DNA from: Orlajensenia sp001423545
Lineage (GTDB): Bacteria > Actinomycetota > Actinomycetes > Actinomycetales > Microbacteriaceae
Assembly: GCA_001423545.1 (NCBI GenBank)
Contig: LMOK01000003.1
Location: 558,001-622,000, forward strand
Length of the DNA: 64,000 nt
Reading direction: 5' to 3'
Shown piece after piece: positions 25,172 through 33,611 of the stretch. Position 1 is the stretch's first letter. Every line of letters begins with the position of its first letter. The position numbers and the translations under genes were made by a program. The notes under the pieces were generated by a model, which was given only the letters and a program-made list of their open reading frames with translations, was not told where the DNA came from and made no database searches.

Positions 25172-25651
25172 GTGTCTCGCAACGTGAAGCGGATGTCGTG
25201 CCAGCCGTCTGCTGTCTTCGAGGTGCTCGCCGACGGATGGCTCTACCCGGTCTGGGTGGTCGGCGCCTCCCGCATGCGCGACGTCGACGACGCTTGGCCC
25301 GCCCCCGAGAGCACCCTCCAGCACTCCGTCGGCGTCTGGCCGGCCGTCATCGACGACGAGACCGTGAGCGAGGAGTGGGCGCCGCCCTACCGCGCTGTCA
25401 TGCGGGCCAAGGGCTGGCCGATCGGCGAGGCCCGCGTCACCATCGACGTCAAGCCGTGGGGAAGCGGATGCCTCGTGCGCATCCAGGAGCATCCCGTGGC
25501 CGGACCCGGCGACTGGGTCCCCCGCATCATCACCGAGCCGATGCTCTATCTGCGCAACCGCGAGACGCTGCGCCGGCTCGCCTACATCGCCGAGGGTCGT
25601 CAGCCGTCGATGTTCCACGGCGCCCACGCGGAGACGGCGCCCTCGGCATGA
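25172..25651 (+). CDS. SRPBCC (START/Bet v1-like) family protein
   Basis: This 159-residue protein begins VSRNVKRMSCQPSAVFEVLADGWLYPVWVVGAS (residues 1-33), the first helix and strand of a polyketide cyclase/SRPBCC fold. A closing helix (YLRNRETLRRLAYIAEG) ends the hydrophobic-cavity domain. The GTG at 25172 has GAAGGAG upstream. Its stop overlaps the ATG of the FAD oxidoreductase gene by 4 nt. The pair probably acts on one hydrophobic substrate, with this protein as carrier or cyclase; the substrate is unknown. Confidence 0.82.
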   Translation: MSRNVKRMSCQPSAVFEVLADGWLYPVWVVGASRMRDVDDAWPAPESTLQHSVGVWPAVIDDETVSEEWAPPYRAVMRAKGWPIGEARVTIDVKPWGSGCLVRIQEHPVAGPGDWVPRIITEPMLYLRNRETLRRLAYIAEGRQPSMFHGAHAETAPSA

Positions 25652-27102
25652 CCGAGTTCGACGCCGTGGTCGTCGGCGCGGGGCCCAACGGGCTGGCCGC
25701 CGCCGTCACCCTCGCCCGCGCCGGACTGCGCGTGGTGGTCTACGAACGCAACTCGACCCCGGGGGGCGGCGCCCGAACGGCAGAGCTGACGCTGCCCGGA
25801 TTCCGCCACGACGTCTGCTCCGCGGTGCATCCGCTGGCGCTGGCCTCACCGTTCTTCCGCGAGTTCCAGCTCGATCGGCGCATCGACCTGCAGCTGCCCG
25901 GGGCGTCGTTCGCGCATCCGCTCGACGACGGCCGAGCCGGGATCGCCTACCGCGACCTCGATCGCACCGCCGCTGACCTCGGCCCGGACGGCGGCGCGTA
26001 CGCCGCTCTCATGAGGCCGCTCGTCGAGCAGGCGGACAGGGTCGCGCGGCTCACCGGAGACACCCTGCTGCGCGTTCCCGAACACCCCGTGCTCGCCGCC
26101 CGGTTCGGCCTGCGCGTGCTCGAGCAGGGCACGCCGCTGTGGAACCTGCGCTTCAGCGATGACCTCGCTCCCGCGATGCTCAGCGGCGTCGCGGCCCACG
26201 CCATCCGCTCGATGCCGAGTCCGACGACGGCCGGGGCCGGGCTCGCCCTCACCGCCCACGCCCACGCGCGCGGCTGGCCGATCCCCGTCGGCGGCACCCA
26301 GGTGATCATCGACGCCATGATCGACGACCTCGTGGCCCACGGCGGTTCCGTGGTGACGGATGCCGAGGTCACCGACCTGCGCGCCCTCCCCTCGAGCCGC
26401 GCCGTCATGCTCGACACGACGCCGCGGGCTCTGCTCGACCTCGCCGGCGACCGGCTCCCCGCCGTGTACGCCCGCGAGCTGGAATCGTTCGAGTACGGCA
26501 ATGCTGCCGCGAAGGTGGACTTCGCTCTCGACGCGCCCATCCCGTGGGCGAACGAGGGCGTTCGGCAGGCGGGCACGGTGCACCTCGGCGGCACCCGCGC
26601 CCAGATCGCCGCCGCCGAGCGCACTGTCGCGGCGGGGCGGCACAGCGACGCTCCCTATGTGCTGATCTCACAGCCGACGGTCGTCGACGGGTCGCGGGCC
26701 CCGGCCGGCAAGCACACGGCGTGGGCGTACACGCACGTCCCGGCCGGATCGGACATCGATCAGACCGAGGCCGTCACAGCACAGATCGAGCGCTTCGCCC
26801 CGGGCTTCCGCGACACGATCCTGGCCTCGTCGAGCCGCACGGCGATCGACCTGCAGGAGTACAACCCGAACTACATCGGCGGCGACATCGCCGCCGGGGC
26901 GGCCAGCATCCTGCAGCTGCTCAAGCGACCCGTGCTCGCGCCGGACCCGTGGCACACTCCGCTCGACGGCGTGTACCTGTGCTCGTCCTCGACGTCCCCC
27001 GGCCCCGGCGTGCATGGCCTGAACGGCTGGCACGCCGCACGTTCGGCCTTGCGCCGCACCTTTGGGATCGAGGCCCTGCCCGACCTCTCGATCGGAGCAT
27101 AG
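25648..27102 (+). CDS. Phytoene-desaturase-like FAD/NAD(P) oxidoreductase
   Basis: This 484-residue protein of the CrtI-like/NAD(P)-binding-8 amine oxidase superfamily has a Rossmann motif GAGPNGLAAAVTLARAG (residues 10-26), YERNSTPGGGART for FAD ribose contact, IPVGGTQVIIDAMIDDL mid-protein, and GVYLCSSSTSPGPGVHGLNGW near the C terminus, the usual FAD-closing motif of this group. Despite the similarity it is not next to other carotenoid genes, so polyene desaturation should not be assumed. Translationally coupled to the SRPBCC gene. Confidence 0.82.
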   Translation: MTEFDAVVVGAGPNGLAAAVTLARAGLRVVVYERNSTPGGGARTAELTLPGFRHDVCSAVHPLALASPFFREFQLDRRIDLQLPGASFAHPLDDGRAGIAYRDLDRTAADLGPDGGAYAALMRPLVEQADRVARLTGDTLLRVPEHPVLAARFGLRVLEQGTPLWNLRFSDDLAPAMLSGVAAHAIRSMPSPTTAGAGLALTAHAHARGWPIPVGGTQVIIDAMIDDLVAHGGSVVTDAEVTDLRALPSSRAVMLDTTPRALLDLAGDRLPAVYARELESFEYGNAAAKVDFALDAPIPWANEGVRQAGTVHLGGTRAQIAAAERTVAAGRHSDAPYVLISQPTVVDGSRAPAGKHTAWAYTHVPAGSDIDQTEAVTAQIERFAPGFRDTILASSSRTAIDLQEYNPNYIGGDIAAGAASILQLLKRPVLAPDPWHTPLDGVYLCSSSTSPGPGVHGLNGWHAARSALRRTFGIEALPDLSIGA

Positions 27103-27256
27103 GGAACGGTTCCCACGGATTTGTCAATCCGTCTTGCCCGCGGCGAAACCCGACGTATCCTTATGTCAGAGACCAGCCAACGCTGGCATCTGTCGAGACG
27201 CGATCCGGGTCGAGCACAAAGACGTGCGGGCTTGATGCTCCCGTCCGACGCCGTGG

Positions 27257-27281
27257 CCCCTCAGCGCACCGCGCCGAGGGG
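27257..27281. terminator. Hairpin terminator between convergent genes
   Basis: CCCCTC-x-GCGC and GCGC-x-GAGGGG form a 10-bp stem with one internal mismatch and an ACC loop. It lies between the oxidoreductase (+) and cupin (-) genes. The rest of 27103-27303 shows only a 13-bp near-palindrome, GGGAACGGTTCCC, at 27102-27114. Confidence 0.6.
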
Positions 27282-27303
27282 CTGCGCCCCCCTCATCGCC
27301 TGC

Positions 27304-27695
27304 TCAGCTCGACTCGCCCGCGCCGTACTCCTCGTCGGTCACGTGGTCGCCCCATGTGGCGTCGTCGTCCTCCCACATGGCGAGATGGCTCATGAAGGAA
27401 TCCGCGGACGCCCCGTGCCAGTGCCACTCCCCGGGCGGGTGTACACGGTGTCTCCGGGCTGCATGGTGATGACCTCGCCGCCGCGCGCCTGGATGAGGCC
27501 GACGCCGTCCGTCACGTGCACGGTCTGCCCGAGCGAGTGCTTGTGCCACGCGGTGCGGGCGCAGGGCGCGAACCGCACCAGGTTCACGCGCAGGCGCGAC
27601 GGCGCTTCGCCGCGGGCGATGACGTCGAAGTAGACGTCGCCCGTGAACATCTGGGCGGGCCCCTTGGTGGAGGGAGTCCTGGGGACGAGGTTCAT
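27304..27695 (-). pseudogene. Cupin protein (mandelonitrile-lyase-like), frameshifted
   Basis: The N-terminal part reads NLVPRTPSTKGPAQMFTG, then WHKHSLGQTVHVTDG (first cupin motif) and MQPGDTVYT. The frame is then lost; PPGEWHWHGA, SFMSHLAMWED and the C terminus continue in another frame. Adding one C in the run at 27437-27439 (plus-strand G run) restores a 130-residue protein of normal length. The start at 27695 has AAGGA 6 nt upstream; an in-frame ATG at 27710 has none. Likely a metal-binding enzyme or detoxification cupin, downstream of the XRE regulator on the same strand. Confidence 0.8.
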
Positions 27696-27716
27696 CTTCT
27701 TTCCTTTCATCGCCGT

Positions 27717-27816
27717 GGATCGAGTAGTGCCGGACGGTTCTCACCGTTGATCGAGTGGTGCCGGACGAAGTCCGACACGTATCGAGATCACAGCAGTCGC
27801 CCCGCTACTCGACCAG
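27717..27816 (-). repeat. Family B intergenic repeat (two partial copies)
   Basis: Read on the minus strand it starts CTGGTCGAGTAGCGG, contains GATCTCGATACGTG and GGACTTCGTCCGGC, and ends with CACTCGATCAACGG plus a second CACTACTCGATC copy. The first 12 bases are the last four codons of the XRE regulator. The element recurs at 51747-51845. Confidence 0.75.
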
Positions 27817-28674
27817 CGAGGCGTCCTGCGTCATGGCCCAGCTCGCGAGCATCTTCAGCGCGTCGGCCGTCGGCGACCCCACCGGCGCCGTGTAGACGAG
27901 GAGGGTGAGGTCGGCGTCGCTCGAGAGCTCCATCGCCTCGAAATTGAGCTCGAGGGCGCCCACGATGGGGTGGTGCAGCCTCTTGAAACCCGTGCGGTGG
28001 AAGCGGACGTTGTGCTTCGCCCAGCGCTGCCTGAACACCTCGCTGCGGGTGGAGAGCTCGCCGATGAGATCGGAGAGCGCTCGGTCATGCGGATGCTGCC
28101 CGGCCTCGAGGCGCAGCATCGCGGCGATGTCGTCGGCTGCGCGCTCCCAGTCGGTGAAGAACTCCCGCGACGCGGGATCGAGGTACACGAAGCGGGCGGA
28201 GTTCGGCGGCTGGTGCGCATCCGTCAGCATCGGAGAGTAGAGGGCGCGTGCCAGGCGGTTCGATGCGAGCATGTCGTGGCGGGCGTTGCGCACCCAGGCC
28301 GGGGCGTCGGTGATGGCATCGAGCAACTGCTGCACCGGCTCGCGCACCCCCTTCGCGGCCGGTCGACGACGGGCCGACGCGGAGAGCGTCGGCACCGACG
28401 CGCGAGCGAGGTCGAACAGGTGTGCTCTCTCGGCATCATCGAGCTGCAGCGCGCGACCGAGTGCCTCGAGCACGCTGTCGGAGACCCCGGCCAGGTTGCC
28501 GCGCTCCATCCGCACGTAGTAGTCGACGCTCACCCCGGCGAGCATGGCGACCTCTTCACGGCGCAGCCCGGTGACACGTCGGTTGCCGCCGTAGGCGGGC
28601 AGCCCGGCCTGCTCGGGCGTGATCCGGGCCCGGCGCGTGCTCAGGAACTCTCGGATCTGCGCTGTCTGGTCCAT
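27805..28674 (-). CDS. XRE-type regulator with MmyB-like ligand-binding domain
   Basis: This 289-residue protein has an HTH_31/XRE domain at about 5-75 (GLRREEVAMLAGVSVDYYVRME) followed by the MmyB-like PAS-type domain (about 105-280; APAWVRNARHDMLASNRLARAL, then FVYLDPASREFFTDWE). Such regulators usually control an adjacent small-molecule oxidoreductase or detoxification gene; here the candidates are the cupin gene downstream and the divergent ATPase gene. The protein ends in SLVE*, encoded by a family B repeat. Confidence 0.85.
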   Translation of the reverse strand: MDQTAQIREFLSTRRARITPEQAGLPAYGGNRRVTGLRREEVAMLAGVSVDYYVRMERGNLAGVSDSVLEALGRALQLDDAERAHLFDLARASVPTLSASARRRPAAKGVREPVQQLLDAITDAPAWVRNARHDMLASNRLARALYSPMLTDAHQPPNSARFVYLDPASREFFTDWERAADDIAAMLRLEAGQHPHDRALSDLIGELSTRSEVFRQRWAKHNVRFHRTGFKRLHHPIVGALELNFEAMELSSDADLTLLVYTAPVGSPTADALKMLASWAMTQDASLVE

Positions 28675-28797
28675 GCCTTCGACAGTACGCCCGGCCCTCT
28701 CGGGAAGGGAGGCACTGCTGTTACCCGGAACAGCCCTCCGGCTCGGTACAGTGGCGAACACGGCCGACTCCGGCTGGCGACGACGAAGGAGAGATCC

Positions 28798-30248
28798 ATG
28801 CCGCAGACCGAGCGCACGACGGGTGTCACGTCCACGCGAGCGGCATCGCTGGACGGTCGGCAGTTCCGCTTCGAGGGCTCCCTCGACGCGCCGTACGAAG
28901 CCGGCGACTTCGTGACGCTGCACGGCACTGACGGGCAGGTCTACGTCGCGCAGGTCGACGACGTCGACTTCACCATGGGCGGAACGCTGAGCGGCAGCGG
29001 CCGCATCTCGGGCCGATCGGCGACGACGGGCGAACCGATACCGATGGATCGATCCAGTTCGCCTCCGGCCATCTGCGGCGAGCGGATGCCGCCGTCATCG
29101 ACGGGCTCTTCGGCGACACCGGCGCCACCCTCGAGATGGGCGACCTCAGCGCGACCGATGGCGTCACGGCCCGCCTCCTCCCCCGCCGCTTCAACCGCCA
29201 CACCTTCTGGTGCGGCCAGAGCGGGTCGGGCAAGACGTACGCTCTCGGCGTGCTGCTCGAGCAGCTCCTCCTGCACACGTCCCTCCCGATGGTGATCTTC
29301 GATCCGAACGCCGACTTCGTGCGCATCCGGGAGCACAATCCCCGCAACGCCGCGGCGGGCGGCTCCACCGAGGGCGGCATCCTCGCCGGCCGTGACATCC
29401 GGGTCCTGCGCCCGCACGGCGCCGGGTCCGAGGGTCTGCGTGTTCGCTTCACCGATATGCCGATGCAGTCGAGGGCCGCCGTCCTGCGGCTGAACCCGCT
29501 GGTGCAGCGGGAGGAGTACAACGAGCTGCTCCACCTCGAGGAGAGGCTCGGGGCGGTCGACGCCTCGCGAATCGTCCCGACCCTGGATGACCGCCACCTG
29601 CCGGCGGCGACGGCACTGAAGGCCCGCATCGAGAACCTGCGCATCGTCGACTGGGCGATCTGGGCCGGAGACCACGAGGCGGCGACCGAGGTGCTCGACG
29701 AACGACCGGATGCGACGGTGCTCGACCTCGGCGGCTTCACCTACCCCGAGGAGCACCTGGTCGTCGCCCTCGCCGTGCTCGATGACCTCTGGGCGAAGCG
29801 CGAGTCTCGGCGCCCCATCCTCATCGTGATCGACGAGGCGCACAACCTGTGCTCCCCCGACGGCGAGAGCCCCCTGCACATCGCCGTACGCGAGCGCATC
29901 ATCCAGATCGCCGCCGAAGGACGCAAATTCGGGCTCTGGCTCCTGCTCTCGACTCAACGGCCATCGAAGATCCACCCCGGGATCATCTCCCAGTGCGACA
30001 ATCTGGTACTCATGAAGATGAACTCACCGCTCGACCTGGCCGAGCTCGGCGAGACCTTCGGGTTCGCGCCGCGCGGGATGCTGGCGCGCTCACCGCAGTT
30101 CCGTCAGGGCGAGGGTCTCTTCGCGGGCGGATTCGCTCCGGCGCCGGCCATCGTGTCGGTGCGGCCTCGCCTCACCCGAGAGGGCGGCATCGACGTGGAC
30201 GTGCCTGTTCGGGCACGCACCGACGCGAACCCCGGCAGCGGCGTATGA
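28798..30248 (+). pseudogene. HerA/FtsK-like P-loop ATPase (DUF87), frameshifted
   Basis: ATG 28798 follows AAGGAGA. The first 80 residues form a small beta-barrel-like N-terminal domain, then the frame breaks near 29042. Inserting one base there joins GEPIP to DGSIQFASGHL and gives a 483-residue protein. Walker A is CGQSGSGKTYALGVLLEQL, Walker B is RPILIVIDEAHNL, followed by a helicase-like motif LLLSTQRPSKIHPGIISQCDN. These are features of the HerA/VirB4-like ATPase group. No NurA nuclease, SIR2 or DUF4297 partner is adjacent; the only coupled gene is a membrane protein with a 4-nt overlap. Confidence 0.82.
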
Positions 30249-30754
30249 GTCGCGGCGTGATCGGACCGCTCGTGCAGCGCACGGGCTTCGTCACCGAGGA
30301 GTCGGTGTACGGGATCGTGCTCGTGAGCGGCATGATCACAGCCAGCGGCGGGCACGGCCTGAATCCGTGGCAGGTGTTCATCACGGTCTTCTCGACGGTC
30401 ATCGTGTTCTGGGCCGCCCACGTCTACGCCGGAACCATCGCGGGTCCGCGCGGTGCGGCACAGGAGACACGCGGCTCCCTCGCGGTGGACTTCCGCCACT
30501 CGCTCCGCCGGTCCTTCGGATTCCTGACCGCTGCCCTCATCCCGTCGGCGATCCTGCTGCTCGGCGCTCTCCGGGTCGTCGATGACCAGACCGCCATCTG
30601 GATCGCCCTGTGGGCGGGCGTCGTCATCCTCGCCGCGCTCGGCTACGTGGCATTCACCCGCTACGGTCACGGATGGCCCATGCGGCTCTTCGGAGCCTTC
30701 CTGACGGCACTCTTCGGCGTGGCGATGATCATCCTCAAGGCCCTCATCCACTGA
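30245..30754 (+). CDS. Four-helix membrane protein of unknown function
   Basis: This 169-residue protein has hydrophobic segments near 22-40, 46-66, 91-113, 116-135 and 143-165. No recognisable enzyme motif is present. It overlaps the HerA-like ATPase gene by 4 nt (ATGA), which implies co-translation and possibly a membrane partner for the ATPase. I do not recognise the family. Confidence 0.65.
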   Translation: MSRGVIGPLVQRTGFVTEESVYGIVLVSGMITASGGHGLNPWQVFITVFSTVIVFWAAHVYAGTIAGPRGAAQETRGSLAVDFRHSLRRSFGFLTAALIPSAILLLGALRVVDDQTAIWIALWAGVVILAALGYVAFTRYGHGWPMRLFGAFLTALFGVAMIILKALIH

Positions 30755-30930
30755 CCTGCCACGGCGAGTGCGCACCACACGAGAGGGGTACTCGCAACCC
30801 CTCCCAGTGCTCGTCGGAGCGCGCTTAGGCTGGAGGAGTCGTCCGCGAAGACGCGCGGCAGCCAGAGCGCGAACCGCCGGCTGCCCGGCCCGCGGCGGCA
30901 CCTCCCCCTCGAGAACCCCAGGAGACATCC

Positions 30931-31977
30931 ATGCTCACCGTCGACGCCTACGCCGCGCCCTCAGCCACCGAACCCCTCATCAAGACCACGATCGAGCGTC
31001 GTGACGTCGGCGCGAACGACGTGCTCATCGAGGTCGCCTACTCGGGCATCTGCCACTCCGACATCCACACCGTACGCGGCGAGTGGGGACAGATCGCCTA
31101 CCCGCAGGTCGTCGGCCACGAGATCGTCGGCACCGTCACCGAGGTCGGCTCCGCCGTCACCAAGCACAAGGTCGGCGACCGCGTCGGCGTCGGCTGCATG
31201 GTCAACTCCTGCGGCGAGTGCGAGAACTGCCTGGCCGGCGAGGAGCAGTACTGCCTCGCGGGCAACACCGGCACCTACGCCGCCGTCGACCGCGACGGCA
31301 CCATCACCCAGGGCGGCTACTCCACGCACATCGTCGTGGTCGAGGACTTCGTGCTGAAGGTTCCCGAGTCGATCCCCTTCGAGAAGGCCGCACCCCTGCT
31401 GTGCGCCGGCATCACCACGTACTCGCCGCTGGCGCACTGGAACGCGGGTCCGGGCAAGCGCGTCGCCGTCGTCGGCATGGGCGGGCTCGGCCACATGGCC
31501 GTCAAGATCGCCCACGCCATGGGCGCAGAGGTCACCGTGCTGTCGCAGTCGCTGAGCAAGCAGGAGGACGGCCTGCGTCTCGGCGCCGACCACTACTTCG
31601 CGACGAGCGATGAGGCCACCTTCAGCGAGCTGAAGAACCACTTCGACCTCATCATCAACACCGTGAGCGCGTCGATCGACATCAACGCCTACCTGTCGCT
31701 GCTGCGCCTCGACGGCACGCTCGTCAGCGTCGGGGCTCCGGCCGAGCCGCTGCCCGTGGGCGTCTTCACGCTGTTCGGCAACCGCCGCTCCTTCGCCGGC
31801 TCCAGCATCGGCGGCATCCGCGAGACCCAGGAGATGCTCGACTTCTGCGCCGAGCACGGGATCGCCCCGGAGACCGAGCTCATCTCGGCCGGGGACATCA
31901 ACGAGGCCTACGAGCGCGTGCTCTCCTCGGACGTGCGCTACCGCTTCGTCATCGACGCCGCGACCATCTCAGCCTGA
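30931..31977 (+). CDS. Zinc-dependent NAD(P) alcohol dehydrogenase (YahK/CAD type)
   Basis: This 348-residue MDR family protein has catalytic zinc ligands in GICHSDIHT (Cys near residue 37) and GHEIVG (His near 62), structural zinc cysteines in CGECENCLAGEEQYC (about 92-106), and the Rossmann motif VVGMGGLGHMAVKIA near 180. The SQS after strand 2 suggests NADP. The pattern matches YahK-like broad-specificity aldehyde reductases. It is monocistronic, with AGGAG before the ATG. Confidence 0.9.
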   Translation: MLTVDAYAAPSATEPLIKTTIERRDVGANDVLIEVAYSGICHSDIHTVRGEWGQIAYPQVVGHEIVGTVTEVGSAVTKHKVGDRVGVGCMVNSCGECENCLAGEEQYCLAGNTGTYAAVDRDGTITQGGYSTHIVVVEDFVLKVPESIPFEKAAPLLCAGITTYSPLAHWNAGPGKRVAVVGMGGLGHMAVKIAHAMGAEVTVLSQSLSKQEDGLRLGADHYFATSDEATFSELKNHFDLIINTVSASIDINAYLSLLRLDGTLVSVGAPAEPLPVGVFTLFGNRRSFAGSSIGGIRETQEMLDFCAEHGIAPETELISAGDINEAYERVLSSDVRYRFVIDAATISA

Positions 31978-32003
31978 CGCCCGAGCGGATGCAGCACCGG
32001 CGG

Positions 32004-32034
32004 GGCTGCGCGACCGGATCACGGTTGCGCAGCC
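32004..32034. terminator. 13-bp hairpin terminator abutting an assembly gap
   Basis: GGCTGCGC pairs with GCGCAGCC and the stem continues inward through a G-U pair, an A-U pair and three G-C pairs (13 pairs in all, loop GATCA). It lies between the convergent dehydrogenase (+) and fasciclin (-) genes. The N-run begins at the first base after the stem, so a strong hairpin may have caused the gap. Confidence 0.65.
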
Positions 32035-32082
32035 NNNNNNNNNNNNNNNNNNNNNNNNNNNNNNNNNNNNNNNNNNNNNNNN
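32035..32082. other. Assembly gap (48 N)
   Basis: The N-run removes the last codons and stop of the fasciclin gene and starts immediately after a 13-bp hairpin. Confidence 0.95.
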
Positions 32083-32674
32083 CCGGAACGAGCACGCGGT
32101 CGATCGTGTGGATGACGCCGTTCGACGCCTTGATGTTGATGGCCTTCAGCACGAGCTTCGGGTCCTTGAGCGACGGGGACTCGTCGCGCAGGGTGATGAG
32201 CCGCGGCTTCACGATCCCGCCGTTGGCCATCGTGAGCTTGCCCGCGAAGATGACCTTGAGCGGGCTCAGGGCCTTGCCCGCGACCACGTGGTACAGCAGG
32301 ATGTTCTTGATCTGGTCGACCGTGAACGCTCCGGTGATGGTCGTGAGCGCTGCGGCCTCGCTCGCCGGGGCTGCGCCGGTGAGGTCGGTGACGAGGCGGG
32401 CGAAGGCACGGTCGTTCGGAGCGAACACCGTGAACTTCGTGCTCGTGTCGGCGAGCACGGGAACGAGACCCGTCACCGTGAGCGCCTGGATCAGGATGTC
32501 GTAGTCGTTGGGGTTGGAGTCCGGCGCTCCGCCACCCGATGCGGCGACGGCGACATCGACGATCGACCCGGACGGCGTCTGCGCGACAGTGCCGGCGTTG
32601 GCTGGGGCCACGGCTGTGAGCACGAGTGCTCCGGCTGCGACGAAGGCGGCGGTGACCGCTACGAGCTTCTTCAT
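32083..32674 (-). CDS. Secreted fasciclin (FAS1) domain protein, 3' end in gap
   Basis: This protein has a Sec signal peptide (about 1-27, KKLVAVTAAFVAAGALVLTA then ANAG). One FAS1 domain follows: the H1-like FTVFAPNDRAFARL near residue 83, the YHVVAG box near 135, and SNGVIHTIDRVLVP near the end. Only a few residues and the stop are missing in the gap. FAS1 proteins such as MPT70/MPB83 in mycobacteria are secreted and regulated by SigK-RskA; here sigK-rskA is divergent from this gene, the same pairing. Confidence 0.88.
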
Positions 32675-33056
32675 GGGGGCATTCCTCTTCTCTGAGGGCA
32701 CGAGTGTGCCGGTTGGTGGATGCCTCCGTCGGGGAGTCTATGCCCCTGTTCGGGGGTGAGGGCAAGGGGTCGGGAGAAGTCGTTACTCCTGCATCCGATC
32801 TGCCCCTCCGGCCGGAAGTACCGAGTGAAGAGCAGCGCGCGAACCTCCTCGCGCACCGGGAAAGGAACCCATGCTCCACGACTCGGCAGGGCTGCCACCG
32901 GATGCCTCCATGGCGGCCCTGCCGGACCACCCCCACGACGCGCTCGTGACTATGCTTGGGCACAGCATCGCGACCAGAGACCGACCACCGTCCTCGCCGG
33001 GAGCGACGCGACGCGTCGAGCGGACGCGATCCCACCACGGAGGACGACTCGCCACT
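32675..33056. other. Intergenic region between fasciclin and sigK
   Basis: 382 bp hold the promoters of two divergent genes. I see a small CCCC-loop-GGGG hairpin at 32743-32755 and a TATGCT -10-like box near 32951. An in-frame ATG (32871) with AAAGGAA upstream would extend SigK by 62 residues, but that stretch is Pro/Arg-rich and unlike sigma factors, so I treat it as non-coding. No SigK-type promoter could be assigned with confidence. Confidence 0.5.
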
Positions 33057-33611
33057 GTGCTCGACATCGATGACGACGCGGCCATCGCGCTGGCATTCCG
33101 TGCCGGTGACGAACAGGGCATCGCCGCTGCCTACACGCGCTGGTCGTCGCTCGTCTACACGCTGGCCGTGCGCGCGCTCGGAATCGCGGCCGACGCTGAG
33201 GACGTGACGCAGCAGGTGTTCGTGTCCGCGTGGCAGGGACGCGCCAACTTCGACCCGGAACGCGGGCCCCTGCCCGCCTGGATCGTCGGGATCACCCGCC
33301 ACCGCATCGCCGACGCACTCGCTGCGCGCACGCGAAGCCTGCGGATCGTGGAGTCCAGCGAATCCGTGGCTCGCGTTCAGGAACAATCCGTGGAGGTCGA
33401 CGTCGCCGAACGCCTCATGATCGCCGATGAGCTCGCACGACTCGACCCCGTGCCACGCGAGGTCATGGCCCTGGCGTTCTACGGCGACATGACCCACACC
33501 GAGATCGCCGACAGCACGGGGCTGCCGCTCGGAACCGTCAAGAGTCATATCCGCCGAAGCCTCGGGCGTCTGCGCACACGAATGGAGGTTGATGACAGTG
33601 CATCTCGATGA
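33057..33611 (+). CDS. sigK: ECF sigma factor, SigK-like
   Basis: This 184-residue group 4 sigma factor has region 2 at about 20-85 (YTRWSSLVYTLAVRALG, DAEDVTQQVFVSAWQG) and region 4 at about 125-180 (DPVPREVMALAFYGDMTHTEIADSTGLPLGTVKSHIRR, split), with the HTH in the last part. It starts at GTG 33057 with GGAGG upstream. It overlaps rskA by 14 nt. Synteny with a divergent fasciclin gene supports the SigK assignment over other ECF groups. Confidence 0.82.
   Translation: MLDIDDDAAIALAFRAGDEQGIAAAYTRWSSLVYTLAVRALGIAADAEDVTQQVFVSAWQGRANFDPERGPLPAWIVGITRHRIADALAARTRSLRIVESSESVARVQEQSVEVDVAERLMIADELARLDPVPREVMALAFYGDMTHTEIADSTGLPLGTVKSHIRRSLGRLRTRMEVDDSASR

Noticed and set aside
25648..27102. A carotenoid biosynthesis cluster
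   Set aside because: The FAD enzyme is CrtI-like but no crtB, crtE or cyclase genes are near; the partner is an SRPBCC protein.
28798..30754. A complete HerA-based phage defence island
   Set aside because: No nuclease, SIR2 or other effector gene is adjacent and surrounding genes are ordinary metabolic or regulatory ones.
32871..33056. A 62-residue N-terminal extension of SigK from ATG 32871
   Set aside because: A fair ribosome site exists, but the added residues are unlike ECF sigma factors and the domain begins normally near GTG 33057.
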